Of a stretch of DNA of 64,000 nt, positions 43,623 through 52,383 are shown piece after piece. The translations under genes and the position numbers were made by a program. This stretch comes from Candidatus Electrothrix scaldis. Lineage in GTDB: Bacteria > Desulfobacterota > Desulfobulbia > Desulfobulbales > Desulfobulbaceae. Within the stretch, counting starts at the first letter, position 1. Each line of letters begins with the position of its first letter. The stretch covers positions 682,001 through 746,000 of the forward strand of contig CP138355.1 of assembly GCA_033584155.1 (NCBI GenBank), written 5' to 3'. Below the pieces are notes generated by a model. That model made no database searches and had not been told where the DNA came from. It saw nothing but the letters and a program-made list of their open reading frames with translations.

Positions 43623-43952
43623 ATGCAGCGCTCTATAGCGACACTCTTTCTCTTCTCCTCCCTTCTTCTCGCCAATTCCGTTTATGCCACAACAGGAGTA
43701 TGCCTTAAAGGGTATGGAGACACACCTGAAGAGGCATTTAAAGTAGGGACAAATCTTTTAACGGCCATTGAGGTGGGAAAGGAGCCGCTCTCAGCAAATC
43801 TTCAAATCCGCATTTTGCCAGAAAAGAAAAAAGACCTTTTTACAGTGCTTATCTACTCTATAGATAAACCAACATCCTGTGACCTGCCAGAGAAACAGCA
43901 GACCGCAGAGGGAAAACGAGCGAACTGTACAAAGGATATTTGTTCTCTCTGA
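43623..43952 (+). CDS. Small secreted protein of unknown function (109 aa)
   Basis: ATG 43623 follows GGGGGA at good spacing. The product has a signal peptide (MQRSIATLFLFSSLLLANSVYA) and a mature part of about 87 residues with four Cys (TGVCLKG, TSCDLP, ANCTK, DICSL) that could form two disulphides in the periplasm. I do not recognise it. The longer ORF from 43323 is only an upstream extension. Confidence 0.65.
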   Translation: MQRSIATLFLFSSLLLANSVYATTGVCLKGYGDTPEEAFKVGTNLLTAIEVGKEPLSANLQIRILPEKKKDLFTVLIYSIDKPTSCDLPEKQQTAEGKRANCTKDICSL

Positions 43953-44035
43953 TCTACACCTACACGTTTTAGAGTAAAGATTGTTCTCATCTTGCTTCAA
44001 GGGGAAAGAGTCCCTCTATCAAGCGTGCTACATAA

Positions 44036-44068
44036 AAAGGACAGCCCTTGAAAGAGGGACTGTCCTTT
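44036..44068 (-). terminator. Terminator after nusB
   Basis: AAAGGACAG and CTGTCCTTT form a 9-bp stem. Read on the minus strand it is followed by TTATG and gives a five-T run, 19 bases past the nusB stop. A competing AGTCCCTCT/AGAGGGACT pairing exists on the left. Confidence 0.7.
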
Positions 44069-44086
44069 ATCGATCATGCCGTGAAA

Positions 44087-44509
44087 TCAGCCCGTCTTCT
44101 TTCCTTGCAGATTATCTAGAATCCCGTTGATAAAACTGATTGATTCCGGTTCAGCATAGCGTTTGGCAATCTCCAAGGCCTCATTGATGGCCACTGTCGT
44201 GGGGACATCCTTGGTATACAGCAATTCGTAGGCCGCGATGCGAAGGATGTTACGGTCAACCAGGGCCATTCGTTCTATCCGCCAATGGTGGGAGCTGTCT
44301 GAAAGGGCCTTATCAATCTCCTCCTGTTGGGCGCAGATGCCGTTGATCAACTGTTCCGTATAGGGATGGGTTTTTAGATCGCTTTTAAAACAGGTGTAGA
44401 ACTCCTCTACTTCACCCTGTAAGCTCGGCTCGGCCGAGGGCCTTTCCTGGAGATCGTGTCCGTAAAAAAATTGCAGGGCCAGTTCTCGTGATTTTCTTCG
44501 TAGTCCCAT
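44087..44509 (-). CDS. nusB: Transcription antitermination protein NusB
   Basis: The 140-residue helical protein begins MGLRRKSRELALQFFYGHDLQ, the conserved RNA-binding N-terminus of NusB, and contains WRIERMALVDRNILRIAAYELLY and VAINEALEIAKRYAEPESISFINGILD, both diagnostic. It binds BoxA with NusE in antitermination. I chose ATG 44509; a TTG at 44521 would add four residues. It follows ribH by 77 bases on the same strand, the common ribH-nusB order. Confidence 0.95.
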   Translation of the reverse strand: MGLRRKSRELALQFFYGHDLQERPSAEPSLQGEVEEFYTCFKSDLKTHPYTEQLINGICAQQEEIDKALSDSSHHWRIERMALVDRNILRIAAYELLYTKDVPTTVAINEALEIAKRYAEPESISFINGILDNLQGKKTG

Positions 44510-44586
44510 ATCACGCCACAACCAAGGGCAGATAAGCTGCTGCCCGGTTTGTTTTCAAGTGCTTTCTCATTATCAACAACCCGCTT

Positions 44587-45051
44587 TTACAGCTGCTTCA
44601 TAAGGCTGATCATCTCTATTGCAGCCACAGCTACATCAGCGCCCTTATTGCCCGCCTTGGTTCCGGCTCGTTCGATGGCCTGCTCAATGGTTTCTGTGGT
44701 CAGGACCCCGAAAAGAACAGGGATACCGGCCTCCAGCATAACCTGGGCACTTCCTTTAGCAACTTCATTGGCAACAAAATCAAAATGCGGGGTTGCTCCC
44801 CGAATGACAACGCCGATGCAGATAATTGCATCATATTTTCCTGACTTCGCCATTTTCTGCGCGGCCAGGGGAATCTCAAAGGCACCAGGAACCCGTGCAA
44901 CATCAATATCCTCATCCTTTACTCCGGAGCGCACCAAGGTGTCCAGAGCACCTTCCAGCAGTTTTTCGGAGATAAAGGAGTTAAAACGGGCAACGATAAT
45001 CCCAACCTTGCATCCCTTGCCTTGCAGATTTCCCTCTATATATTTTGCCAT
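44587..45051 (-). CDS. ribH: 6,7-dimethyl-8-ribityllumazine synthase
   Basis: The 154-residue enzyme makes the last riboflavin precursor. It reads [61 protein letters not shown] (catalytic His near ATPHFD), [28 protein letters not shown] chose ATG 45051 ([13 protein letters not shown]) with AAGGA upstream; the ORF upstream to 45105 is unlikely to be translated. Other rib genes normally precede it but are absent here, because the region in front is a GC-rich block and a repeat array. No FMN riboswitch was seen in that region. Confidence 0.96.
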   Translation of the reverse strand: MAKYIEGNLQGKGCKVGIIVARFNSFISEKLLEGALDTLVRSGVKDEDIDVARVPGAFEIPLAAQKMAKSGKYDAIICIGVVIRGATPHFDFVANEVAKGSAQVMLEAGIPVLFGVLTTETIEQAIERAGTKAGNKGADVAVAAIEMISLMKQL

Positions 45052-45105
45052 CTTGTTCTTTTCCTTCTTCTGAGTTAACCAGCCCTTGGAGGCAATTCTT
45101 GTCAC

Positions 45106-45363
45106 TAGAAATATGTTCCTTGTGGGGCGTTACTATACCAGCGTTTTTTCTAAAAGACAACGTATGGACATCAACAACAAATAAAATCCCCGTGTTCAGG
45201 CGCGGAATTGGAGATACGGTTATCCCGGTCAAGCTTTTTTTCGGGGGGAGCACGGAGCCCCGGAGCTGTCCTGTCCCCAGCTGCTGGCCCAGAGGGTGGT
45301 GGGCTGTGTTGGATTATCCAGGGGGATGGGCCGGGGGCATGAAGTCTCACCGAGGGGCTTATC
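45106..45363. other. Non-coding region upstream of ribH, with GC-rich block
   Basis: From about 45235 to 45360 the sequence is clearly GC-rich (runs of G and C such as TCGGGGGGAGC, GGCCGGGGGC) compared with its AT-rich flanks. A CGGGG/CCCCG hairpin lies near 45240-45265. No ORF with support, no FMN riboswitch and no tRNA were found. It may be a structured RNA or a remnant of foreign DNA. Confidence 0.4.
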
Positions 45364-45497
45364 AAAAGCCTACCCTTTTATGTCTCAAAAGGTCTCCCTT
45401 TTGAGATGTAAACCCCTCCCTTTTGATATATAGAAGGGAGGGGGTTTGATAGGTAGAAGCCAGGGCTTTTGATAGGAAAAGCCTACGCCTTTTGATA
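45364..45497. repeat. 23-bp tandem repeat array, left part
   Basis: Six units of 21-24 bp with the pattern AAAnCCTnnnCCTTTTGATAGG lie end to end; the sixth is interrupted by the IS element. There are no unique spacers, which argues against CRISPR. The units share the TTTTGATA core and a partial AGGC..GCCT symmetry. Confidence 0.8.
45493..45497. repeat. Target-site duplication, left copy (TGATA)
   Basis: TGATA directly precedes the left terminal repeat and is repeated exactly after the right end (47172-47176). Confidence 0.8.
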
Positions 45498-47171
45498 CCT
45501 AAATCCTGCAATTGATCTTTTTGGCTCAAATGACTAACCATTTGGTGTTGTAGAAAACCAAAAATTCTGAAAATAGTTATCAGTTGATAGTAAAAAACAC
45601 CGAAAAGTGCTGTTTCCAGATAAGCAGATGCCTCTTTAAGGCTGATCAAGTAGAATATTTTGCCCCACAAGACGCACTAATCCTGTTGATGGAAAAAAAT
45701 ATTTCAAAAAAAGAGGTAGTAGTGCTGGTCAGTACAGCCCCACCGCCACCCAGTCATCCCACTGAGTGGAATACAGCATTCGTTCGGGAACAAATAGCTT
45801 TTGCTGCCGTCCACCAGTAGTATACTTCCCAGCCACCCGAACGAGAAATGTACGAATTGTACCTGGCTCCCAGCGACGTAATACAGCATTACCGCTCAAT
45901 AAAGCCATCCATCGTATCGTGTTGTATGCCAGAATAGCAGTTTGAAACAACACACTATTTGCCCAGAAATCTTCTGTCTTGATATGTACCAACGCAGTCT
46001 GGTTTTTTGCTTCCTCAATCCAGGTTTCACAAGTTGCTCGTTGGCCGTATCGTTTGTGGACCTGCCATGGATCAGCAATCTCACTGACCACATAACAGAA
46101 GTAATCGAACTCCTTCATCTCAAACAGGGTCGCTGGTTTTGCCGGGTCAGCCGGTTTCTCTCTGCGGACCGCAACAAAGAGTCGGGTCGAAGACCAGGTC
46201 GTACATTTATGAAAAAAGATACATTGTTCCCAACCGGCCTGCCCGGGGACCGGCTCCCAGGATTGTTTGGACAGAAGGGTGACCAGCCCCTTGAGCTTAA
46301 CCTTGATCAGGTAACTATGACCATACTGATCCAAAAGATCAAGCAGGGCACCAACAAAAAAACCGCTGTCGCCCCTGAACAAAATCCGGGTTCCATTGGG
46401 AAGGTGTGCCAGAAGTTGCTTGGTAAACTCGACAATACCATTACTTGTATAGGCATTGCCGCATCGAAGCCACCCTTGCAATATCTCTTTGCTTTCAGCG
46501 CAAAATGCAAGCAGAGGATGATACGATTTTGCACCGCGTTTATGTGGATTAAACCCTTTGGCCGCTCCTTGCTGAGAACCGTATACCGTCTTTTCTGTGG
46601 AATCCACATCAACAACCAGACAGTGGGCTGCACCGACTTTACTTTTCCCGGATCGCAATCCCTTACGCCACATGCGAGCACGCAACCGATGATTAAGAAC
46701 TTCCAGGTTATTGATATGACGATAGCTGAATGTTCGAAAAAGGCGGCCAAAGGTTGTTTCGTCCGGGATTAACCGCCATCCTGCTATCCGGCAAAGTACG
46801 CTATCTGCCCAGACTGTTGCAATATTGCTGATAGAACGAGCTCCGCCGATAATAGCTATCAAAGGGAGAAATATTATATCAACTGCATCATAAGTGGCGG
46901 TGGCTCCGCGTTGATGTTCTAAAGTTTCCTGGATAAGCTGGCCAACATTATGTTTTTGCAGGAACTTTACGGCAGGAATCAAGCCTGCCTGTGCTGTAAC
47001 CCCTTTTGCTCCTTTATTAATTTGTATTTTTTTGGGCGAGACTCGGGCAGATCGTTTATTCTGTTTAGACTTCATAAAAATAGTGACCCTCTTCTGTAGT
47101 AATTTTACCTTTAACATATTGAGGATTATACTATTTTTACGATACCCTTTCAACTAATTGCAGGATTTAGG
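45498..47171 (-). mobile_element. IS1380-family insertion sequence
   Basis: The 1674-bp element has perfect 16-bp terminal inverted repeats CCTAAATCCTGCAATT (45498-45513, and inverted at 47156-47171), starting with CCT as in this family, and encodes one transposase. TGATA is duplicated at both sides. The size and structure are those of a complete, probably recently inserted IS1380-type element, located within the 23-bp repeat array. Confidence 0.93.
45729..47075 (-). CDS. IS1380-family transposase
   Basis: The 448-residue protein has the DDE layout of IS1380/ISEcp1-type transposases: first Asp in LVVDVDSTEKTVYG, second in ILFRGDSGFFVG, and Glu in CETWIEEAKNQ. An N-terminal segment AVKFLQKHNVGQLIQETLEHQRG is also typical. 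The gene is uninterrupted. I chose ATG 47075, with AGAGGG upstream; ATG 47114 or a start at 47153 would add 13-26 residues within the element's end. Confidence 0.92.
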   Translation of the reverse strand: MKSKQNKRSARVSPKKIQINKGAKGVTAQAGLIPAVKFLQKHNVGQLIQETLEHQRGATATYDAVDIIFLPLIAIIGGARSISNIATVWADSVLCRIAGWRLIPDETTFGRLFRTFSYRHINNLEVLNHRLRARMWRKGLRSGKSKVGAAHCLVVDVDSTEKTVYGSQQGAAKGFNPHKRGAKSYHPLLAFCAESKEILQGWLRCGNAYTSNGIVEFTKQLLAHLPNGTRILFRGDSGFFVGALLDLLDQYGHSYLIKVKLKGLVTLLSKQSWEPVPGQAGWEQCIFFHKCTTWSSTRLFVAVRREKPADPAKPATLFEMKEFDYFCYVVSEIADPWQVHKRYGQRATCETWIEEAKNQTALVHIKTEDFWANSVLFQTAILAYNTIRWMALLSGNAVLRRWEPGTIRTFLVRVAGKYTTGGRQQKLFVPERMLYSTQWDDWVAVGLY

Positions 47172-47240
47172 TGATAGACAAACCCTAGGCCTTTTGGAAG
47201 GCAAAATACATGTATTTTGATAGGCAAAACCTCTGTACTC
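47172..47240. repeat. 23-bp tandem repeat array, right part
   Basis: After the TGATA duplication, the sixth unit is completed and two more 23-bp units follow (47180-47202 and 47203-47225), then a decayed ninth unit that runs up to the fumarase stop codon. The array therefore had at least eight units before the IS landed. Confidence 0.8.
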
Positions 47241-47243
47241 ATC

Positions 47244-48857
47244 CTATTGGATGAAAAAGTTATTGCCCTTATTATCAACCAGGAGAAAGGCTGGAAAATC
47301 CTTTGCCTCAATCTTCCAAACCGCCTCCATACCCAATTCCGGATAATCAATGCATTCGACTTTCAGGATACTTTCCTGGGCCAGCAGGGCAGCAGGTCCG
47401 CCGATGGAGCCCAAGTAAAAACCACCGTTCTTCTGACAGGCATCCGTGACCTGCTGAGATCGATTACCCTTAGCAATCATAATCATGGAGCCCTTGTTTT
47501 TTTGCAGAAGATCAACATAGGAATCCATGCGTCCGGCAGTGGTAGGACCGAAAGAACCTGAGGCCATACCTGGCGGGGTTTTGGCCGGACCTGCATAATA
47601 GACCGGGTGTTTTTGCAGGTACTCTGGAAGAGGTTTGCCGCTGTCCAGTAGTTCTTTCCATTTGGCATGGGCGATATCCCGACCGACGATAATGGGGCCG
47701 TTGAGCAGAAGGCGGGCAGCCACGGGTAATTGATCAAGCTGGGCAAGAATTTTCGACATGGGCCGGTTCAGATCAATGCGTACAGCCTGCTCATCTTTCC
47801 TCTCCCGTAAGGTCTCCGGGATCAGGCGCCCGGGAGTATAATCCAGCTCTTCTACCCAGATTCCCTGGCTATCTATTCTGGCCTTGAGATTGCGGTCAGC
47901 AGAGCAGGAGACGCCGAGTCCGATGGGACAGGAGGCGCCGTGGCGGGGCAGGCGAATTACCCGTACATCGTGGGCAAAATATTTTCCACCGAACTGGGCA
48001 CCAATGCCCAGCTTCCAGGCCTCCTGTAAGAGCTCCTGCTCAAGCTCTGTGTCTCGATATGCCTGCCCGTGGGCATTGCCTGTTGTGGGGAGTGCATCAA
48101 GATATTTGGTGCTGGCCATCTTAACGATCTTCAGATTGGCCTCTGCGCTGGTGCCGCCAATGACGATGGAGAGATGATAAGGGGGGCAGGCGGCAGTTCC
48201 CAAGGTTTTCATCTTCTCGACCAGAAATTTTTTCAGGACACCTGGGTTGAGAATGGCTCTGGTTTCCTGGTAGAGATAGCTTTTATTGGCGCTGCCGCCG
48301 CCCTTAGCGAGAAAGAGAAAGCTATAGCTTGCACCAGAGGTTGCGTAAATATCAATCTGGGCAGGGAGGTTGTTTTTTGTATTCACCTCTTCATACATGC
48401 TCAGAGCTGAATTTTGTGAATAGCGCAGGTTTTCTTCTGTATAGGCGGAAAAGATGCCCGCACTGAGCTCCTCGGCATCGTTGCAGTCGGTCCAGACTTG
48501 CTGTCCTTTTTTGGCCATGACAATAGCTGTTCCTGTATCCTGGCAGATAGGCAGAATACCCTTGGCAGCGATTTCAGCATTGCGGAGCATTGCCAGGGCC
48601 ACAGCCCGGTCATTATCCGATGCCTCAGGATCATCCAGGATGGCTGCAACCTGTTGGTTGTGCTCGGGGCGAAGATAAAAGGAAACATTATGCAAGGCTG
48701 TCCGGGCCAACTCGCGAAGAGCCTCTGGGGCTACGGTCAGCATGTCCTTGCCAGCAAAGCTGTCCAGATGTACATATTGTTCGGAGCCTTCTAAGAGGCG
48801 ATATGGCGTCTTGTCTTTGCCTAGGGGGAACGGGTCATGGTAGATGAATTTGGTCAT
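47244..48857 (-). CDS. fumA: Class I fumarate hydratase (Fe-S)
   Basis: The 537-residue enzyme interconverts fumarate and malate. Cys residues in [27 protein letters not shown] and [10 protein letters not shown] are placed as the [4Fe-4S] ligands of FumA/FumB. The N-terminal alpha and C-terminal beta regions ([50 protein letters not shown]) are fused in one chain. GGAG lies eight bases before ATG 48857. The stop lies next to the 23-bp repeat array. It serves the TCA cycle or fumarate metabolism of an anaerobe. Confidence 0.95.
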   Translation of the reverse strand: MTKFIYHDPFPLGKDKTPYRLLEGSEQYVHLDSFAGKDMLTVAPEALRELARTALHNVSFYLRPEHNQQVAAILDDPEASDNDRAVALAMLRNAEIAAKGILPICQDTGTAIVMAKKGQQVWTDCNDAEELSAGIFSAYTEENLRYSQNSALSMYEEVNTKNNLPAQIDIYATSGASYSFLFLAKGGGSANKSYLYQETRAILNPGVLKKFLVEKMKTLGTAACPPYHLSIVIGGTSAEANLKIVKMASTKYLDALPTTGNAHGQAYRDTELEQELLQEAWKLGIGAQFGGKYFAHDVRVIRLPRHGASCPIGLGVSCSADRNLKARIDSQGIWVEELDYTPGRLIPETLRERKDEQAVRIDLNRPMSKILAQLDQLPVAARLLLNGPIIVGRDIAHAKWKELLDSGKPLPEYLQKHPVYYAGPAKTPPGMASGSFGPTTAGRMDSYVDLLQKNKGSMIMIAKGNRSQQVTDACQKNGGFYLGSIGGPAALLAQESILKVECIDYPELGMEAVWKIEAKDFPAFLLVDNKGNNFFIQ

Positions 48858-49275
48858 TTTTCACTCTCCAGGGGCTGGTTGGCTGGTATTGACTGGTATT
48901 GTAGGGCTGATGTGTGTGGGTTGTGTAAAAACGATAAGCTTCTTTGGTTGTTTTGGTCTTTTTCTTTTGCGCTTCAGGAACGTTCTCTCCTTCTGAAGAG
49001 AATTATAAAAAATGAATATTGTCGGGATACTGATGAGGTATTGATCAGTATATCTTAGGTTGTTTAAAAACGCACCTGTTCCGTTGCAGCAGAAGGATGG
49101 ACGAAGAGGTCACAATCTATTTGCCAATTAGAAGCAATAGAGTATAATTAAAAAGTTTGATATCGTCGAATTTGAACGGCAATAAAAGGCATTCCTCGTG
49201 ATAAGATCGTATATAACCTGACCTTATTCATCCTGTTTCTCACGACCATTAAACGCCCTGTTTACTTTTGTCAGT
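48858..49275. other. Divergent intergenic region fumarase/amidase
   Basis: This 418-bp stretch should contain two divergent promoters. The only structure noted is the inverted repeat ATACTGAT-N9-ATCAGTAT (49027-49051). No RNA gene, riboswitch or credible ORF was found; an ORF at 48837-49058 starts inside the fumarase gene and has no ribosome site. Confidence 0.4.
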
Positions 49276-51690
49276 ATGTTCTTTGTCGTTCACTCTTCCT
49301 CACCTTTATTTTGTCGCGGAAAAAATCTTTTCCGGCTTCTGATATTTTCTCTTCTGATAGGGCTCTCTGGCGGCCCAGGAGTAACCTCAGCTTTCTCAGC
49401 GTCTCCTGCCTATAAAAAGACCATAGAATGGCAGTATAAGCAAGCTAGTGCTTATTATTATACGCTGCGGAATAACCCCTCCCTCGCTGGAAAGCGTGAG
49501 AAGTGGTTGACCGGCATCCATGAGTTGCAACGTATCTATCGAATAGATCCGAAAAGCAAGAGAGCTTCTTCATGTCTGTATACCATAGCCCGTATGTATC
49601 GTGCTATGTACGAACATTTCAAGCTTACTGCGGACCTTGAGAAGGCGATCTCTTTTTATAGCGATGTGGTCACCTTTTTTCCAAAAGGAAACCAGGCAGA
49701 CAACGCGCTTTATGCCTTGGCGCAAATCGAGCAGGAAGAGAGAGGCAATTTAAAACAGGCCGTGCAGTATTACGATCAGCTGATGCGCTCCTATCCTACC
49801 AGTAGTAAGAAGCGATTGGTGAAGCGGCAGCTGAGTAAGTTGATAGCATTTCTGGAAAAACATCCTGGTTACCAGGAAAAGGTGGAAAAAACGCCTGCTC
49901 CTATCACTCCTCCGAAAAGAGTTCTTCCTCAGCCCAAACCTGTGGAGGTTACGCCAACCGTGGTCCCTCCGGTGCTTCAGAAGCCAGTGACGAGCAAAAC
50001 ACCGGTTGCTGCACCGATTGCTGCACCGATTGCTACGCCGGTAAAGACTTCGGTAAGCCCCCCCCCAGTCAAGCCTGTAGAAAAGAAGATCGCAGAAGCT
50101 GCTCCCGATAAAAAAACGACAGAGCAAAAAAAGGAGAGCACCCCCGCGCCGCAACAAAGTATCCAACAGGTAGCTCAACAAGCGACTCCACCTGCTCTGC
50201 AAGAAGAGCCCACCGTGCAAGAGCAACCAGCAGAGCCTCGAACAAAAATTGTGTTGTCTGCCCTGAAAAAAGTGGAGTCCGTGCAGAAGAAGGGGATCTT
50301 TGCTGGAGTCGGGGGCGAAAAAAATACCTCACAGGTTCCTGCTGTTGTTCAGCAGGAACCTCCTGATACCACAAATCAGTTTCAGGAAAAGACTCCAGGT
50401 ACAGTTGAAGTTCTTCCGGTTCAGTATTGGTCTTCTGATAACTACAGCCGCGTGGTGATAAAGTCCTCAGAGCCGGTTTCCTACAGTGCGAAACTCCTTG
50501 ATCAACAGAGCGGAATGCCTCGCCGCCTCTTTATTGATTTTAAGAAGAGTTATATTCCGCCGAAATACCGTCCTCCCGTTGCCATAGAAGACGGGCTCCT
50601 ACAACGGATCCAGACCAGCCAGCTTGATGCGACAACTGTGCGAGTCTATCTTGATACAGAATCCATTGGCGATTATAAGGTTTTTAACCTCAAAGATCCG
50701 TTTCGGGTAGTTGTAGATGTTCGGGGAGGCAAGGGCAGAGCTGTGCGGGTTCCACAGAGGAAGGTGGCTCCGCAGATCGTAGCAGATATTAAACCGCTGG
50801 TGGAGCAAGCCCCAAAAATAGAAGAAACTGAAACACAGGAAGAAATCGCAGCGAGTGAGACAGCGCCTGAAGAAAAAATTATCCGTCCCCGGAAGAGAAA
50901 AACTGTCCCCGGACTCGCCAAAACAGAAAAGCATGCTGCTGGAGAAAACCTGACCCTGGCCCAGCAACTGGGGCTTGGAGTTCGAAGAATCGTTATCGAT
51001 CCGGGACATGGCGGAAAAGATCCCGGAGCAGTAGGGTTCGGCCTGAAAGAGAAAGATATTGTCCTGAATGTTGCCAAGAAAATCAAAAAGGTCCTGGAGG
51101 AGAAAAACGGTTATGAAGTCCTCCTGACCAGAGATGGAGATGTGTCGCTTTCTCTTGAGGAACGAACAGCGATTGCTAATACTAAGGAGGCTGATCTTTT
51201 TCTTTCTATCCATGTGAATGCGCATCCTGAAAAGGCCATTCGAGGGGTGGAGACCTTTTATTTGAATTTGGCAACACACACGGAAGCTATGCGAGTCGCT
51301 GCTCTGGAAAATGCCACCTCAACCCATAATATGAGCGAAATGCAGGATATTCTCTCCGAGTTGATGCAGAATGAGAAAATTAGCGAGTCCTCCCAACTTG
51401 CTGAATTTGTTCAGTACAATGTGGTGAGCGGCCTAAAGAAAGAAGAGTTTTATGTCAAAGATCTGGGGGTGAAACAGGCACCTTTCTATGTCCTTATCGG
51501 TGCGGAAATGCCTGCCATTCTGGCTGAAATTTCCTTTATTACCAATCCTGAAGAGGCGAAGTTGATGAAAACCGAGAAGTACCTCCAAACACTTGCTGAC
51601 CAGATTGTTGCCGGTGTACTTTCCTATGCTGAAAATCAGAGAACAGCAGCATTGAAAATGGCTCCTTCCCCGGAGACATCGGTGCGCTAG
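49276..51690 (+). CDS. amiC: N-acetylmuramoyl-L-alanine amidase with TPR and AMIN domains
   Basis: The 804-residue protein has a signal segment (about 15-40) and a TPR-like helical region (about 45-200). A Pro/Lys-rich linker with repeats (APIAAPIATP) follows, then an AMIN domain (about 380-490; SSDNYSRVVIKSSEPVSYS, PFRVVVDVRG) and a C-terminal Amidase_3 domain. The zinc ligands are seen in IDPGHGGKDPGA, LKEKDI and LSIHVNAH, with the catalytic Glu in LAEISFITN. It cleaves peptidoglycan during cell separation. The symbol reflects the AMIN-Amidase_3 order; the large TPR front is not in E. coli AmiC. Confidence 0.9.
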   Translation: MFFVVHSSSPLFCRGKNLFRLLIFSLLIGLSGGPGVTSAFSASPAYKKTIEWQYKQASAYYYTLRNNPSLAGKREKWLTGIHELQRIYRIDPKSKRASSCLYTIARMYRAMYEHFKLTADLEKAISFYSDVVTFFPKGNQADNALYALAQIEQEERGNLKQAVQYYDQLMRSYPTSSKKRLVKRQLSKLIAFLEKHPGYQEKVEKTPAPITPPKRVLPQPKPVEVTPTVVPPVLQKPVTSKTPVAAPIAAPIATPVKTSVSPPPVKPVEKKIAEAAPDKKTTEQKKESTPAPQQSIQQVAQQATPPALQEEPTVQEQPAEPRTKIVLSALKKVESVQKKGIFAGVGGEKNTSQVPAVVQQEPPDTTNQFQEKTPGTVEVLPVQYWSSDNYSRVVIKSSEPVSYSAKLLDQQSGMPRRLFIDFKKSYIPPKYRPPVAIEDGLLQRIQTSQLDATTVRVYLDTESIGDYKVFNLKDPFRVVVDVRGGKGRAVRVPQRKVAPQIVADIKPLVEQAPKIEETETQEEIAASETAPEEKIIRPRKRKTVPGLAKTEKHAAGENLTLAQQLGLGVRRIVIDPGHGGKDPGAVGFGLKEKDIVLNVAKKIKKVLEEKNGYEVLLTRDGDVSLSLEERTAIANTKEADLFLSIHVNAHPEKAIRGVETFYLNLATHTEAMRVAALENATSTHNMSEMQDILSELMQNEKISESSQLAEFVQYNVVSGLKKEEFYVKDLGVKQAPFYVLIGAEMPAILAEISFITNPEEAKLMKTEKYLQTLADQIVAGVLSYAENQRTAALKMAPSPETSVR

Positions 51691-51802
51691 GTTCATTTTC
51701 GGAGAGGCTGTTCTTCCCACAAGTCCTTGCAAAATGGTCGTCCGTGGTTATACACTATATTTAAGGGTGGATATTTCAACATCAAGTACCACGGAGGATT
51801 CA

Positions 51803-52081
51803 ATGAAGAAAAAAATAATTTTGTGTGTCTGTGCAGCGCTCTGTCTCTACTTGACGGCATGTGTCGGCCCTGGAACAGGCCCCTATGGTACCTATACAGC
51901 AGCTGATCATTATCGAGATACTGTGAATACGGCTGCCGCAGTTGGGGCAATTGCAATAGGTGCTTCAATTCTTGGCAATTCTTATCATCACGGGAGGCAT
52001 TATCATCGCAGAGCATACTCGCCATATGTCTATCGTCCCCCTGTTGTGCATTACGGGCCGGGAGTATATATCTACAGATAA
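51803..52081 (+). CDS. Small lipoprotein, glycine/histidine/tyrosine-rich
   Basis: The 92-residue product begins at ATG 51803 after GGAGG. It has a lipoprotein signal MKKKIILCVCAALCLYLTAC with the lipobox LTAC, a short hydrophobic stretch (TAAAVGAIAIGASILG) and a His/Tyr/Arg-rich tail (YHHGRHYHRRAYSPYVYRPP). I do not recognise it. The His-rich tail could bind metal. The open frame upstream to 51734 is not the likely start. Confidence 0.65.
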   Translation: MKKKIILCVCAALCLYLTACVGPGTGPYGTYTAADHYRDTVNTAAAVGAIAIGASILGNSYHHGRHYHRRAYSPYVYRPPVVHYGPGVYIYR

Positions 52082-52383
52082 CTCTTCGCTACGGTGAAAT
52101 ACCGCTTTTTTTGATCTGATATTATCGAATTTTTCTTTTCAGTGAGAACCTGTTCTTTTTTCATAAAAACAGGTTCTTGTTTTTTTTATCCTTCCTTGTT
52201 TCCCCCCCTTTCTGCTCCTTATCGTACAAGAAAACTATTCCTTGAAAACCACAGGGCGTGGTTGTCAAACATTGCGGTTTGGAGTATGGTTGTCTCCTAT
52301 AAAAAAGAAGAATGAAATCGGGAGAGGGGCAGCTGGCTTCTTGTTTCCGTCAAGCCGAAATCGGTATATAAAGGACATAAGGT
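52082..52383. other. Intergenic region before pyrG
   Basis: The stretch contains the lipoprotein terminator, then a pyrimidine-rich stretch and the pyrG leader with AAAGGACATAAGGT directly in front of the start. No attenuator-like structure was recognised in the leader. Confidence 0.5.
52145..52187 (+). terminator. Rho-independent terminator after the lipoprotein gene
   Basis: GAACCTGTT (52145-52153) pairs with AACAGGTTC (52168-52176), followed by TTG and a run of eight T. It separates the lipoprotein gene from pyrG. Confidence 0.85.

Noticed and set aside
45052-45363. FMN riboswitch in front of ribH
   Set aside because: The conserved RFN core (such as AGGGTGAAATTCCC) was not found on the minus strand.
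45364-47225. CRISPR array
   Set aside because: The repeats abut without unique spacers, units are only about 23 bp and diverged, and no cas genes are near.
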